NCBI RefSeq assembly: GCF_028622115.1
Contig: NZ_CP097263.1
Coordinates: 558,001-622,000, forward strand
Length of the DNA stretch: 64,000 nucleotides
DNA from: Kutzneria chonburiensis
GTDB taxonomy: Bacteria > Actinomycetota > Actinomycetes > Mycobacteriales > Pseudonocardiaceae
Direction: 5' to 3'
The notes beneath the pieces are model-generated. The model searched no databases, was not told the origin of the DNA, and saw only the letters and a list, made by a program, of their open reading frames with translations. The translations under genes were made by a program, and so were the position numbers. Below are positions 27,902 to 36,622 of this stretch, piece after piece; within the stretch, counting starts at the first letter, position 1, and every line of letters starts with the position of its first letter.

Positions 27902-29245
27902 GTGGTGAATGGGAACCGTCCCGGCGGCCTTGGCGGCTATTCCATCCTGTGGGCCGGGCAGATCTTGTCGGTCAGCGCGGCCCGGATGGTCAACTTCGGT
28001 TTCGGCGTCTGGCTGTTCCTCCAGACGCACAGCGCATTCGACCTGTCGCTGATGACCGGCGCCGCCTTCGTGGCCACCATGCTGTGCAGTCCCTTCGCCG
28101 GCGCCGCCATCGATCGCCTGCCCCGGCGGCTGACCATCGCCGTCGGCGATGCCGGCACCGTCGTCGTGCTCGGCACCCTGCTCGTGCTGTTCCACTTCCA
28201 CGGCGTGCACGTGTGGGAGTTGTTCCTGGCCAACACCCTCATCGGCGTGCTGGTGGCCTTCGAGGTGCCGGCCTACTCGGCCACCATCTCGCTGATGGTG
28301 GCCAAGGAGGACCTGTCCCGGGCCAACGCCATGCGAACGATTGCCGACTCGGTGCAGAACGTCGTCGCCCCCACGCTCGGCGCGATCGCCTTGCAGTATC
28401 TGGGGATCGACGTGGTCGTGCTCATCGCCGTGCTCGCCGGCGCCGTCGCCGCCGGCACGGTGTTCCTCGTGCGCATCCCTCAACCCGACCGCTCCGACGC
28501 GTGCGCCACCGGCTGGTGGAGCAGCGCCGTCCTCGGCTTCCGCTACATCGCCGCCCGACCCGGTCTCGTCGGTCTCCAGCTGACGTTCTTCGTCGTCAGC
28601 ATGCTGTCCGTGATGGGCTGGCAGGTCCTGACGCCGATGGTCCTGTTACGTAGCGGCAATTCGGAGCTGGCCGCCGGCCTGGTCCAGACCGTCGGCGCCT
28701 TCGGCGGCGTGGTCGGCGGTGTCGTCATGCTGTTACGCCCGCCACCGGTTCGTCCCGTCCGTTCCGTTCTGCTGGCCGTGCTGGCCTACTACTCGCTCGG
28801 CCGGATCGTGCTCGGCATGGGCGACGGCATCTTCTGGTGGTCAGCCAGCTGGTTCTGCTCCTGGGTCTGCATGCCGTTCCTGCGCGGCAATCTCGACGCC
28901 ATCTGGCAGGTCAAGGTCGATCCGGCCATGCAGGGCCGCGTCTTCGGCGCCCGCCAGGTCATCGACAACCTCGCCCTGCCGCTGGCCCTGCTCATCGTTG
29001 GTCCGCTCGCCGACGACGTCCTCGAGCCCGGCATGCAACCCGGCGGCACCCTGCTCGCCGTCTTCGGCTCCCTCGTCCCCGGCGGTCCCGGCGGCGGCAT
29101 GGCCCTCGTCTTCTTCGGCACCGGGGTGCTCGGCGTGGTCGTCGGCCTGTCCGGGTTCCTCGTGAAGGTCGTTCGTGACGTCGACACCGACCTGCCCGAC
29201 CACGACGCCCTGCCCGATCTCGTCACCACCCCCAGCCACGCCTGA
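27902..29245 (+). CDS. MFS transporter (MFS_3 / EntS-like)
   Basis: 447 residues with about 12 membrane segments. It starts GGLGGYSILWAGQILSVSAARMVNFGFGVWL. The loop AGAAIDRLPRRLTIAVGD and the VPAYSATISLMVAKEDLSRANAM motif place it in the MFS_3 exporter group. An unusually Gly-rich insert occurs near the last helix (GSLVPGGPGGGMALVFF). Start is GTG 27902 or the next codon; no good ribosome site is visible. Its neighbours (SnoaL-like protein, tiny ORF) are on the other strand, so it appears to be a single-gene unit. Substrate unknown. Confidence 0.88.
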   Translation: MVNGNRPGGLGGYSILWAGQILSVSAARMVNFGFGVWLFLQTHSAFDLSLMTGAAFVATMLCSPFAGAAIDRLPRRLTIAVGDAGTVVVLGTLLVLFHFHGVHVWELFLANTLIGVLVAFEVPAYSATISLMVAKEDLSRANAMRTIADSVQNVVAPTLGAIALQYLGIDVVVLIAVLAGAVAAGTVFLVRIPQPDRSDACATGWWSSAVLGFRYIAARPGLVGLQLTFFVVSMLSVMGWQVLTPMVLLRSGNSELAAGLVQTVGAFGGVVGGVVMLLRPPPVRPVRSVLLAVLAYYSLGRIVLGMGDGIFWWSASWFCSWVCMPFLRGNLDAIWQVKVDPAMQGRVFGARQVIDNLALPLALLIVGPLADDVLEPGMQPGGTLLAVFGSLVPGGPGGGMALVFFGTGVLGVVVGLSGFLVKVVRDVDTDLPDHDALPDLVTTPSHA

Positions 29246-29250
29246 ACTCC

Positions 29251-29295
29251 TCAGGCGACGATGCCGAACGACACGGCGATTCCGGTTGTGCTCAT
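29251..29295 (-). CDS. tiny ORF (14 residues) with strong ribosome site
   Basis: The reading MSTTGIAVSFGIVA ends in TGA at 29253-29251. Its ATG is preceded by AAGGGAGG with a 7-base spacer, the best ribosome site in this neighbourhood. It lies 45 bases downstream of the SnoaL-like gene on the same strand, so it may be co-transcribed. The peptide is hydrophobic and has no Cys or obvious RiPP core. It could be a small membrane or signalling peptide, a leftover of a longer gene, or chance. No homologue is known to me. Confidence 0.45.
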   Translation of the reverse strand: MSTTGIAVSFGIVA

Positions 29296-29340
29296 GGTGT
29301 TGCCTCCCTTCGGTTGTCGTTCGGTGTGGCGATGCGGAGC

Positions 29341-29748
29341 TCAGGCCTGGTCACCCGCCGCACCGAGCTGCCGGAGCAGACCGAGGTCGTCGCGGACAGC
29401 CCAGTGCTCGACGAACCTCCCGTCGGCCAACCGAAACACGTGCACGGCGGGCCAGCTCACGGGCCGCCCTTCGGGGACCCGCCCGTGAGCCAGCTGCGGA
29501 AACGCGTTGCCGGTGTGCCGTCCGCGCACGACCCACCAGGCCAGCACCAGCTCACCGTCGACACCAACTGCCCGCAGATCGATCGCGAGGTCGCCGAAGC
29601 TCGCCGTGAGCCAGCCGCGCACGGTGCGATAGATGTCCGGGCCGACCTGACCGCTCACGTGGTCGTGGTGGTCGTCGGCGACGACCTGGGCCAGCAGCGA
29701 CTCCTCCCCGGTCAGGAAGTACCGGATCAGCGTCTGCACCTCGTCCAT
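29341..29748 (-). CDS. SnoaL/NTF2-like protein
   Basis: 135 residues from the ATG at 29748 (MDEVQTLIRYFLTGEES). The sequence has the alpha+beta barrel pattern of SnoaL-like ester cyclases and NTF2 proteins: a helical start, HDHVSGQVGPDIYRTVRGWLTASFGDLAIDLRAVGVDGELVLAWWVVRGRHTG, and the C-terminal FRLADGRFVEHWAVRDDLGLLRQLG signature. Such proteins bind small ligands or catalyse cyclisation and isomerisation. It is divergent from the XRE/NB-ARC regulator at 29822, which makes it a plausible target. Confidence 0.85.
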   Translation of the reverse strand: MDEVQTLIRYFLTGEESLLAQVVADDHHDHVSGQVGPDIYRTVRGWLTASFGDLAIDLRAVGVDGELVLAWWVVRGRHTGNAFPQLAHGRVPEGRPVSWPAVHVFRLADGRFVEHWAVRDDLGLLRQLGAAGDQA

Positions 29749-29821
29749 GCCGCTGACGCTGCCCGACGGCGCTGTCCGGGAACACCGACAACCGCACTGA
29801 CAAATCGCTACCATGCCGACC

Positions 29822-31695
29822 ATGGACCTGGCCGGGTTGCTGCGGGCCTGCCGGCTCCGCGCCGGACTCACCCAGGAGGAACTGGCGGAACTCGCCGGCC
29901 TCAGCACGGATGCGATCGGCCTGCTGGAACGCGGCGAGCGTCGTCGACCGCAGCGACACACTGTCGACCGACTCACCTCCGCGCTCGACCTCACCGGTGC
30001 CGCTCTCGACGAATTCCGCCGGGCCGCACGTGGCATGCGCGTCGTCGCGCCGCCGGCGCCGACAACGCCGCTGCTCGGCCGGGAACGTGAGCTGGCAGAG
30101 ATCGAGGAACTACTGGCCGAGGTCCGCCTGGTGACACTGACCGGACCGGGTGGGGTCGGCAAGACACGGCTCGCCATCGCCGTGGCGGCGCGGTTCGGGG
30201 CCGCGTTCCTCCCGCTCGCCGAGCTGTCCGATCCGGCTCAGCTGGCGTCCGAACTGGACCGAGCCCGGCGCGGCCGGCCGCCCTGATCGTCCTGGACAAT
30301 TTCGAGCACCTGCTCGGCGCTCGCGGGCTGGTCGCCGATCTGCTGGCCGACGCGAAGGTTCTGGTCACGAGCCGGGCCGCGCTGTCGCTGAGCGGCGAAC
30401 ACCGGTACGAGGTCGCCTGTCTGCCCGCCCGGACCGCGTCCGAGCTGTTCGAACAGCGCGCCCGCGCCGTGGTGCCCGGATTCACCACCGACCCGGCCGT
30501 CGAACCGATCTGCCGACGGCTGGACGGCCTGCCGCTGGCCATCGAGCTGGCCGCGCCCTGGCTGCGAGTTCTTTCCCCGCAACAACTTCTGGACCGGTGC
30601 CACACCCTGCTCACCGACGGGCCGCACGACAGCCCGGCCCGCCAGCGCACCCTGGACGCAACGCTCAACTGGAGCTATGAGCTGCTCGATGCCCGCCAGC
30701 GCACGCTGTTCGCGAACCTGGCGGTGTTCGTCGGCGGGTGCACCGAGGCGGCGGCCGCCGCCGTGTGCGACGCGACGCTGGGGGAGTTGGCCTCGCTCGT
30801 GGACCTGAGCCTGCTGACCGTGTCCGGCCAGCGCTTCGGCATGCTTGAGACCGTTCACGACTACGCGACCCGGCTCGACGACTCCTCACCGGACCGGCAT
30901 GCAGCCTACTTCCTCGATCTGGTCGAGCACATCGAACTCGTCGGCCCGGGCGAGCTGGACCACCGGGAGACGTTGGACCGCGAGCGGGCCAACATCCATC
31001 GCGCCATCGGGCACGCGGTCGCGGCGCGAGACGTGTCGGCGTGCATGACCTTCGCTCGGCGACTCTGGCGCTACCGACCGCTCAACGCCTGGCTGCCCAC
31101 CATTGTCGACGTGGTCGGCGAAGACCCCGAGCTGTGCCTGTGGGCCGGGATGGTGGCGCGGTCGCGGGATGATCACCCGCTGGCCAAGAAGCTGTTCCAC
31201 ACATGCATCGCCGCCTGCGACGCCACACTGTGGAACACCAGAGTGGCCGCCGAGCACAATCTGGGCGTCACGTATTTCGAAGAGGGCGACTACCAGCGGG
31301 CCGCGGAGCTCGAACGCGCGGCACTGGCCGCGGCGCGGTCCGTGAACAGCGGGTACGGCGTGCCGTTCGGTCTCGTCTCGCTCGGTGACGTCGAGTGGGC
31401 GATGGGAGATCTCGCCGCCGCGCGCGCGTGCTACCGCGAAGGCCTGACGCTGTTCGAGCAGTTGGGCCACAACGCCGGCATCTCGCACGCGCAGACCGGC
31501 CTTGGTCGGGTCGCGCTGCGGTGCGGCGACACCGCGGAAGCCGCCGAGAGGTACCGAGCCGGCCTTGCCGCCGGCGGCGATCCGGTTTTCGCCGTCGAGT
31601 GCCTGGAAACGCTCGCCGATCTCGTCGGTCCGGCGGAAGCGACGGACCTGCGTGCGCGGGCTGCCGTGCTGCGCGAGGACGACGAGACGCTCTGA
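29822..31695 (+). CDS. XRE-type helix-turn-helix / NB-ARC / TPR regulator, frame interrupted near 30283
   Basis: The N-terminal helix-turn-helix is [36 protein letters not shown]. The STAND (NB-ARC) ATPase follows with P-loop [11 protein letters not shown], then [10 protein letters not shown] (Walker B), [17 protein letters not shown] and [15 protein letters not shown]. The C-terminal half is TPR-like ([24 protein letters not shown]). The frame shifts by -1 at the CCC on 30281-30283. One extra C restores [12 protein letters not shown] and gives ~624 residues. A -10 box TACCAT (29809-29814) lies seven bases before ATG 29822, so the mRNA is leaderless and the ATG at 29813 is inside the promoter. 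It probably regulates the divergent SnoaL-like gene. Confidence 0.83.
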
Positions 31696-31727
31696 GTTGG
31701 CGTTGGTTTGTCGGTGCGGTTGTCGGT

Positions 31728-31893
31728 GGTTGCCTCGAGGAATTGGCGAGGCTCGACGATGTGCTGGCCACCGCCGACCCCGCCACGACCTGTCGGACTC
31801 TGTGGCTGACCGAGTCGGCACCGGAGTTCTGGACCCGCCGGCACGCCCACGAGTTGGCCATCCACCGTGTCGATCTCCATCACACACTGAGCC
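31728..31893 (+). pseudogene. fragment of a mycothiol-dependent maleylpyruvate isomerase-family gene
   Basis: One frame reads LDDVLATADPATTCRTLWL and then APEFWTRRHAHELAIHRVDLH. This matches the middle of the DinB-like mycothiol-dependent enzymes (conserved FWxRRxAHExAxHRxD, whose His residues bind metal). The text before and after is not family-like, so both ends are missing. It lies in the 353-base gap between the NB-ARC regulator and the LysE gene. It is a remnant of a lost gene; nothing else is visible in this gap apart from the LysE promoter. Confidence 0.6.
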
Positions 31894-32035
31894 TCGCTCG
31901 GCTACCCATCTCACCCCCTCCGGCGGGCCTTCCCCACCCCCGCCGCCGTCCCGGGCGTATGCAGAATCCATGGCCGCCCCGCTACGGCCTGGTCCGCGGC
32001 CCGGAAAAGGTGCCCCTCACCTGGTAAATCGCAGC

Positions 32036-32048
32036 TACGCTGCGAGCC
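32036..32048 (+). promoter_or_regulatory. -10 box for leaderless LysE mRNA
   Basis: TACGCT (32036-32041) is followed by seven bases and then ATG 32049. The same TANNNT-N6-8-start pattern occurs before at least eleven genes in this window. Confidence 0.5.
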
Positions 32049-32687
32049 ATGCCGACCCTGTCCACGATCCTGCTCTTCATCGCGGCGACCATGGCACTGT
32101 TGGTCTTCCCCGGCCCGGCGGTGCTCTACATCGTCACCCGCTCCATCTCCCAGGGCCGTGCCGCCGGCCTGGCCTCGGTGCTGGGCGTGCACGTCGGCAC
32201 GATCTTCTTCGTGCTGGCCACGTCGTTCGGCCTCTCCGCCCTCCTCGCCGCCTCGGAGACGGCGTTCCAGATCGTGAAGTACCTCGGCGTGGCCTACCTG
32301 CTCTACCTGGGCGTCCAGAAGCTGTGGCTGTCCCGCGCCACCGCCGCCGACGACAACCTCCGGCCACCGGCGCCGGCCTCCCTGCGCCGGATCTTCACCC
32401 AGGGCGTCGTCGTCAACCTGCTCAACCCGAAGACCTTGATCTTCTTCGCCGCCTTCCTGCCGCAGTTCGTGGACCCGGCCCGAGGCTCGGTGACCCTGCA
32501 ACTGGTGTTCTTCGGCGTCGGCTTCATCCTGCTGGGCATTCTCAGCGACGGCACGTACGCGCTGGCGGCCAGCGCGATCGCCGGCCGGCTGCGCCGCACG
32601 GCGAAGGCCCGCCGCCGGCTGGACCGGTCGAGCGGGCTGGTCTATCTGCTGCTGGCGGCGTTCGCGGCGACGGTACGCCAGACCTGA
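32049..32687 (+). CDS. LysE/RhtB-family amino acid exporter
   Basis: 212 residues with six hydrophobic segments. The family N-terminus is LSTILLFIAATMALLVFPGPAVLYIVTRSISQGRAAGLASVLGVHVG (FPGPA motif). The middle has KYLGVAYLLYLGVQKL and the TM4 region FTQGVVVNLLNPKTLIFFAAFLPQFV. It probably exports an amino acid or a derivative such as homoserine lactone. It appears monocistronic, with its own leaderless promoter and a non-coding gap on the left. Confidence 0.92.
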   Translation: MPTLSTILLFIAATMALLVFPGPAVLYIVTRSISQGRAAGLASVLGVHVGTIFFVLATSFGLSALLAASETAFQIVKYLGVAYLLYLGVQKLWLSRATAADDNLRPPAPASLRRIFTQGVVVNLLNPKTLIFFAAFLPQFVDPARGSVTLQLVFFGVGFILLGILSDGTYALAASAIAGRLRRTAKARRRLDRSSGLVYLLLAAFAATVRQT

Positions 32688-32759
32688 GCGTCCCTCGATA
32701 GGGGGATGCCGGTTGCCGACCCTGGTGAGCGGGATAACGCTTTCCATCGGGAGGCCGTG

Positions 32760-33410
32760 ATGATGACGAGTGCCGAGAAGCGCGCCGCGGTCGGTGGATT
32801 CCTGTGGATCGTCGCGATGGTGCAGTACTTCGTCGCGCAGTTCGCGGTGGCGGCGCACTGGCGGGTCCCGTACAGCTGGCGGGACAACCCGATCAGCGAC
32901 CTGGGCAACACGGCCTGCGGCGACTTCATGGGGAACTACGTGTGCTCTCCGCTGTACGGGGTGATGAACGCGTCGTTCATCATCGCCGGCCTGCTGACGA
33001 TCACCGGCGTCGGCCTGCTGCGCTCGATCTGGCCGGACACGGCCGTGGCGACGGTGGGCCTGCTGCTGCTGATCCTGGCCGGTGCGGGCAAGGTGCTGGT
33101 CGGGGCGGTCCCGGAGAACGAGGACGTGGGCCTGCACATGATCGGCGTGCTCAACCTGCCGGTGGCCGGCGTGGCGATCCTGCTGCTGTCGCTGGCGACC
33201 CGGCACACGAGGCTGGGCATGTTCGGCCTCGTGTGCGCGTTCTTCAGCCTGCTGGGCACGGCGATGACCTTGTTCGCGCCGCAGCTGCTTGGCGTGGGCG
33301 GCGCCGAGCGACTGGCCGGATATCCCGGCTACATCTGGGTTTTCATCGTCGGCGGCGCCGCCCTGCTGCCCAAGCGCCGGTCAGCCGAGGTGGTCCCGGA
33401 GATGGCGTAG
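32760..33410 (+). CDS. DUF998-family membrane protein
   Basis: 216 residues with about six membrane helices: GGFLWIVAMVQYFVAQFAVA, then NPISDLGNTACGDFMGNYVCSPLYGVMNASFII, a hallmark of the DUF998 family (NxISDLG). The function of this family is not established. The ATG at 32760 (or the next at 32763) follows GGGAGG at 32749-32754. Its 3' end overlaps the esterase gene on the other strand by 30 bases. A cluster of Cys in the first outer loop may form a disulfide. Confidence 0.85.
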   Translation: MMTSAEKRAAVGGFLWIVAMVQYFVAQFAVAAHWRVPYSWRDNPISDLGNTACGDFMGNYVCSPLYGVMNASFIIAGLLTITGVGLLRSIWPDTAVATVGLLLLILAGAGKVLVGAVPENEDVGLHMIGVLNLPVAGVAILLLSLATRHTRLGMFGLVCAFFSLLGTAMTLFAPQLLGVGGAERLAGYPGYIWVFIVGGAALLPKRRSAEVVPEMA

Positions 33411-34361
33411 CTGCCGCTCCACGTGCCCGCGCGGCACGTCGTGCCCGCCGAACGGGGACACGGTGATCTCCTTGGGCGCCTTGATCTCGTTGTACGCGGC
33501 GTACACAGTGGACGGTGGGCAGACCGCGTCCATCAGCCCCGCGCTGAACAGCGTGGTGGCGGTGATCCGCCGGGCCAGCAGCGCACAGTCCACGTACCGC
33601 AGGGTTTCGAACACCGCCGGCACCAGATCGATGTGCTGGGCCAGGAAATCGCTGATCTCGGTGAACGGCGCCTCGGGCGTGATCCTGACGGCCCGGTGGA
33701 AGTCGCACAGGAACGGGATGTCCGCGTGGCACACCCGAACCCGGTCCCCGCACAGCGCCGCGGCGGCCAGCGCCAGCCCGCCGCCCTGGCTGCCGCCGCT
33801 GACGGCGATCCGCGCCGGATCGACACCGTCCAATTCGGACGCGACGTCGACCGCCCGCACCGCGTCCACGAAAAGCCGGCTGTAGTAGTACGTTTCCGGG
33901 CTGGCGATACCCCGGGTCATCACGCCCGGGTACTCGGGCCCGGCCGGCGTGCGCCCCGGGTCGCCGGTCGCGCCGATGGCCCACTTCGCGCCCTGCCCCC
34001 GGGTGTCCATCACGAGCACGGCATAGCCGGCGGCGGCCCACAGCGTGTGGTCGTGCGGCAGGCCCCGCCCGCCGCCGTATCCGATGTACCGCACCACGAT
34101 CGGCAGCTGCTGGCCCTCGGAACCGGCCGGCCGCAGGTACCAGCCGCGGATCCGGTCGCCGCCGTCGCCGGAGAACTCCACGTCCCACACCGGCATCGGC
34201 CCGTACGCCAGTTCATCGTGCCGCACAAGCGAAACCGGCTCGGCCACGGCCCGCGCGGCGGCGATACGGGCCGCCCACCACGCGTCAAGGCCGTCCGGCT
34301 CGGTCGCGGTCACCCTGTGCTCGGCCAGCTCCGACGGTTCCGAGAGGTCGAACAGGGGCAT
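33381..34361 (-). CDS. acetyl xylan esterase / cephalosporin-C deacetylase family hydrolase
   Basis: 326 residues, the usual length of AXE1-family esterases. Landmarks are RYIGYGGGRGLPHDH (oxyanion), VMDTRGQGAKW, the nucleophile motif SGGSQGGG with Ser191, the acid in SAGLMDAVCPPSTVYAAYN and the His in PFGGHDVPRG. It removes acetyl groups from sugars or small molecules in the cytoplasm; no signal peptide is seen. A TAGGAGGAAAAC site before the ATG overlaps the upstream stop. It is therefore the third gene of an operon after ribA and the RibD-like reductase. Confidence 0.92.
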   Translation of the reverse strand: MPLFDLSEPSELAEHRVTATEPDGLDAWWAARIAAARAVAEPVSLVRHDELAYGPMPVWDVEFSGDGGDRIRGWYLRPAGSEGQQLPIVVRYIGYGGGRGLPHDHTLWAAAGYAVLVMDTRGQGAKWAIGATGDPGRTPAGPEYPGVMTRGIASPETYYYSRLFVDAVRAVDVASELDGVDPARIAVSGGSQGGGLALAAAALCGDRVRVCHADIPFLCDFHRAVRITPEAPFTEISDFLAQHIDLVPAVFETLRYVDCALLARRITATTLFSAGLMDAVCPPSTVYAAYNEIKAPKEITVSPFGGHDVPRGHVERQLRHLRDHLG

Positions 34362-34370
34362 GTTTTCCTC

Positions 34371-35057
34371 CTACTGGCAACAGGTCAGGTCCTTGGGCGA
34401 GTATCGCAGCAGCACGACATCGCCGACCTGGGTGCAGCCTAGGAGTTTCATCCGGGCCGTAGTGCCGCCGGGATAGTTGGCCGGGCCGAGGAAACGGGGC
34501 GCCTCGGCCTGCCCGACAACGAGCGGCGCGATCGCCACGTGCAGCTCGTCGGCCAGGTTGAGCGCCACCAGCTGGGTGTGCACGGTGCCGCCGCCCTCGA
34601 CCATGAGCCGGTCGACACCGCGCTCGCCCAGCCGGGCCAGCACGGTATGCCAGTCGAACACCGCGCCCGTGCTGACCACCTCGGCAAGGTCGCCGAGGCG
34701 GTCATGCAGCTTCTCCGCCGCCGAGTCCACGGTGAACACCAGTTTTTCGCCGCCGCAGCCCCACACGGCCAGGTCCGCGTCGAGGTCGCCGGAGCCGGTG
34801 ACGACGACCTTCATCGGATACGCCGGCAGGCCCCGGGCCTGCCGCTGCGCCCGGCGTTGCTCCGAGCGCACGATCAGTCGCGGATTGTCACGGCGAACCG
34901 TGTTGGCCCCGACCAACACGGCGTCGGCGTCGGCGCGGACCGCGTCGACCCGGTCGAAGTCCTCCGGACAGGACAGCAGGAGGCGCTGGCACCCGGCGTC
35001 GTCGAGGAAGCCGTCGATGCTCACGGCCGCCGACAGCACGACATACGGCAGTTTCAT
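34371..35057 (-). CDS. RibD C-terminal-like / dihydrofolate reductase-family reductase
   Basis: 228 residues: MKLPYVVLSAAVSIDGFLDD, then DAVLVGANTVRRDNPRL (the family motif for NADPH and substrate binding), and LMVEGGGTVHTQLVALNLADELHVAIAPLVVG. This is a free-standing version of the reductase half of RibD, which reduces the ribosyl side chain of the pyrimidine made by GTP cyclohydrolase II. It is five bases downstream of ribA, which fits a flavin-like or pyrimidine pathway. No deaminase partner is present in the window. Confidence 0.9.
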   Translation of the reverse strand: MKLPYVVLSAAVSIDGFLDDAGCQRLLLSCPEDFDRVDAVRADADAVLVGANTVRRDNPRLIVRSEQRRAQRQARGLPAYPMKVVVTGSGDLDADLAVWGCGGEKLVFTVDSAAEKLHDRLGDLAEVVSTGAVFDWHTVLARLGERGVDRLMVEGGGTVHTQLVALNLADELHVAIAPLVVGQAEAPRFLGPANYPGGTTARMKLLGCTQVGDVVLLRYSPKDLTCCQ

Positions 35058-35062
35058 GGGCC

Positions 35063-35692
35063 TCAACTCACGAGACTGGACAGCGTGATGGTGTGTCCGG
35101 TGTGGTCCACCTTGGCCCGCAGGTAGCGCAGGTTGGTCTCGGTGGCGAACACGCCGGTCGGCACGCGGCGGCGCACCGAGACGCCGAGCGCACGCAGCTG
35201 CTCGGCCTTGTCCGGGTTGTTGGAGAGCAGGTCGATCTTGCGCACGCCCAGCGCGGCCAGCATCTGCGCGCCCGCGGTGTAGTCGCGGCCGTCCTCGGGC
35301 AGGCCCAGCGCCGCGTTGGCCGCGTACGTGTCCAGGCCGTTGTCCTGAAGGGCGTACGCGTCGAGCTTGTTGTACAGGCCGATGCCGCGGCCCTCCTGGC
35401 GCAGGTAGAGCAGCACGCCGCCGGTGTTGGAGATGCGCTCGACGGCCTCCCGCAGCTGGGGGCCGCAGTCGCAGCGGGCGGAGCCGAAGACGTCGCCGGT
35501 CAGGCACTCGGAGTGCATGCGGACCAGGGGAGTGCCCTCGGTCGGGTCGCCGAAGACCATGGCCACGTGCTCGAGGCCGTCGGTCAGGCCGTGGAAGGTG
35601 ACCGCGTCGGCAGTGACGGAGAAGCCGTCCGCGAAGCGCAACGGGATGCGCACGCGGGTGCGGACGGTTGCTTCGGCGCCGCTCGTCGACAT
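35063..35692 (-). CDS. ribA: GTP cyclohydrolase II (monofunctional)
   Basis: 209 residues from the ATG on 35692. The zinc ligands are in CLTGDVFGSARCDC (three Cys), the active-site Arg region is LRQEGRGIGLYNKLDAYALQD, and the GTP-contact motif is LLSNNPDKAEQLRALGV. It opens the imidazole ring of GTP, releasing formate and pyrophosphate, to give the first pyrimidine of riboflavin or related pathways. It lacks the RibB half found in many actinobacterial bifunctional enzymes. The operon order is ribA, RibD-like reductase, esterase. Confidence 0.95.
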   Translation of the reverse strand: MSTSGAEATVRTRVRIPLRFADGFSVTADAVTFHGLTDGLEHVAMVFGDPTEGTPLVRMHSECLTGDVFGSARCDCGPQLREAVERISNTGGVLLYLRQEGRGIGLYNKLDAYALQDNGLDTYAANAALGLPEDGRDYTAGAQMLAALGVRKIDLLSNNPDKAEQLRALGVSVRRRVPTGVFATETNLRYLRAKVDHTGHTITLSSLVS

Positions 35693-36178
35693 GGTGGACT
35701 CCGATCTGCCAGTGGCCGCGCTACGACCGTGTTCCTGTTCAAATTTCAACAACATCGCGGCGGCCCGGTATGGTTTCCCGGACAGATGTGACCTGCGTCG
35801 CATGTGCTGCGCCCTGGTGAAGCATCGCCGAGCCTAACTCCTCTCCCTCTACCCCAAGACACGATCACCGAGGCCTCCTGGTTCATCCCAGGTTCAGGGA
35901 ATTCGGTTGCGCGGACGTGCGCCGTACGGGCCGCCGCCTGGTCGTCCGGCCAGGTGACGGGCCGTGGTGGTGTTGTTCGGCCGGGTGTTCGGTGACAGTT
36001 GACGGTAGGTTTCGCGTCGACTGTGGAGCGACCGGAACTCGAGGTCCGTCCGGTACCTCCCGATCGCCAGGTCACGCCGCCCGGCTACCCGGTTCGGCCG
36101 GGGTGTCAAACCGACTCGGGATCCGGTCCATCCGGACGGCCGGTGCGATTCCACTCCTGACTGCCGGACAATGCCCGG
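35693..36178. other. 486-base intergenic region between ribA and the small membrane protein
   Basis: I see no gene here in either strand: the open frames have neither family motifs nor ribosome sites. I looked for an FMN riboswitch upstream of ribA and found no match. A TTGACG at 35999-36004 and a GACAAT (36167-36172) six bases before ATG 36179 could belong to the right-hand gene. Confidence 0.5.
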
Positions 36179-36622
36179 ATGGCGATCACTGCTGCTCGCG
36201 TGGAGATCTCCGACGCCAGCCGCCGGCGCGTCGTGGCCGTGCTGCTGCTGTCGGCCTTGATCACCGTCTCCTACATCCTGCTGTGGATCTTCGCTCGGGA
36301 CGTGGTCGCCAGCGAGACCCGGCCCGGCTACGTCGAGTTCGAGAACTCCTTCCCGTTGGCCGACACCTGGCTCCTGGCCTGCCTGCTCGGGGCCACGTAC
36401 ACCCTGCTCACCCACCGACCGGCCGCCCTGTTCTGGCTGGTGGCCGGCGGCGGCGCCGCCATCTACCTGCTGTGCATCGATTCCCTGTACGACATCGAGA
36501 ACGGCATCTGGTGGCTGCCCGGCGGGGCCGGCCTGATGGAGCTCGGCATCAACCTCACTACGCTCGTCGTCAGCGTCGGCCTGCTCCGCTGGGCCTGGCG
36601 CCGCCGCTACGCGCTGCTCTAA
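36179..36622 (+). CDS. small four-helix membrane protein, unknown
   Basis: 147 residues. Four hydrophobic segments: VVAVLLLSALITVSYILLWIF, LADTWLLACLLGATYTLL, ALFWLVAGGGAAIYLLCI and ELGINLTTLVVSVGLLRW. I do not recognise a family with confidence; it looks like an uncharacterised actinobacterial membrane protein. A -10-like GACAAT six bases before the ATG suggests a leaderless mRNA. The stop overlaps the TetR gene stop on the other strand by four bases. Confidence 0.75.
   Translation: MAITAARVEISDASRRRVVAVLLLSALITVSYILLWIFARDVVASETRPGYVEFENSFPLADTWLLACLLGATYTLLTHRPAALFWLVAGGGAAIYLLCIDSLYDIENGIWWLPGGAGLMELGINLTTLVVSVGLLRWAWRRRYALL

Noticed and set aside
35693-36178. An FMN riboswitch upstream of ribA
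   Set aside because: I looked for the conserved FMN element sequences on the ribA strand and found none.
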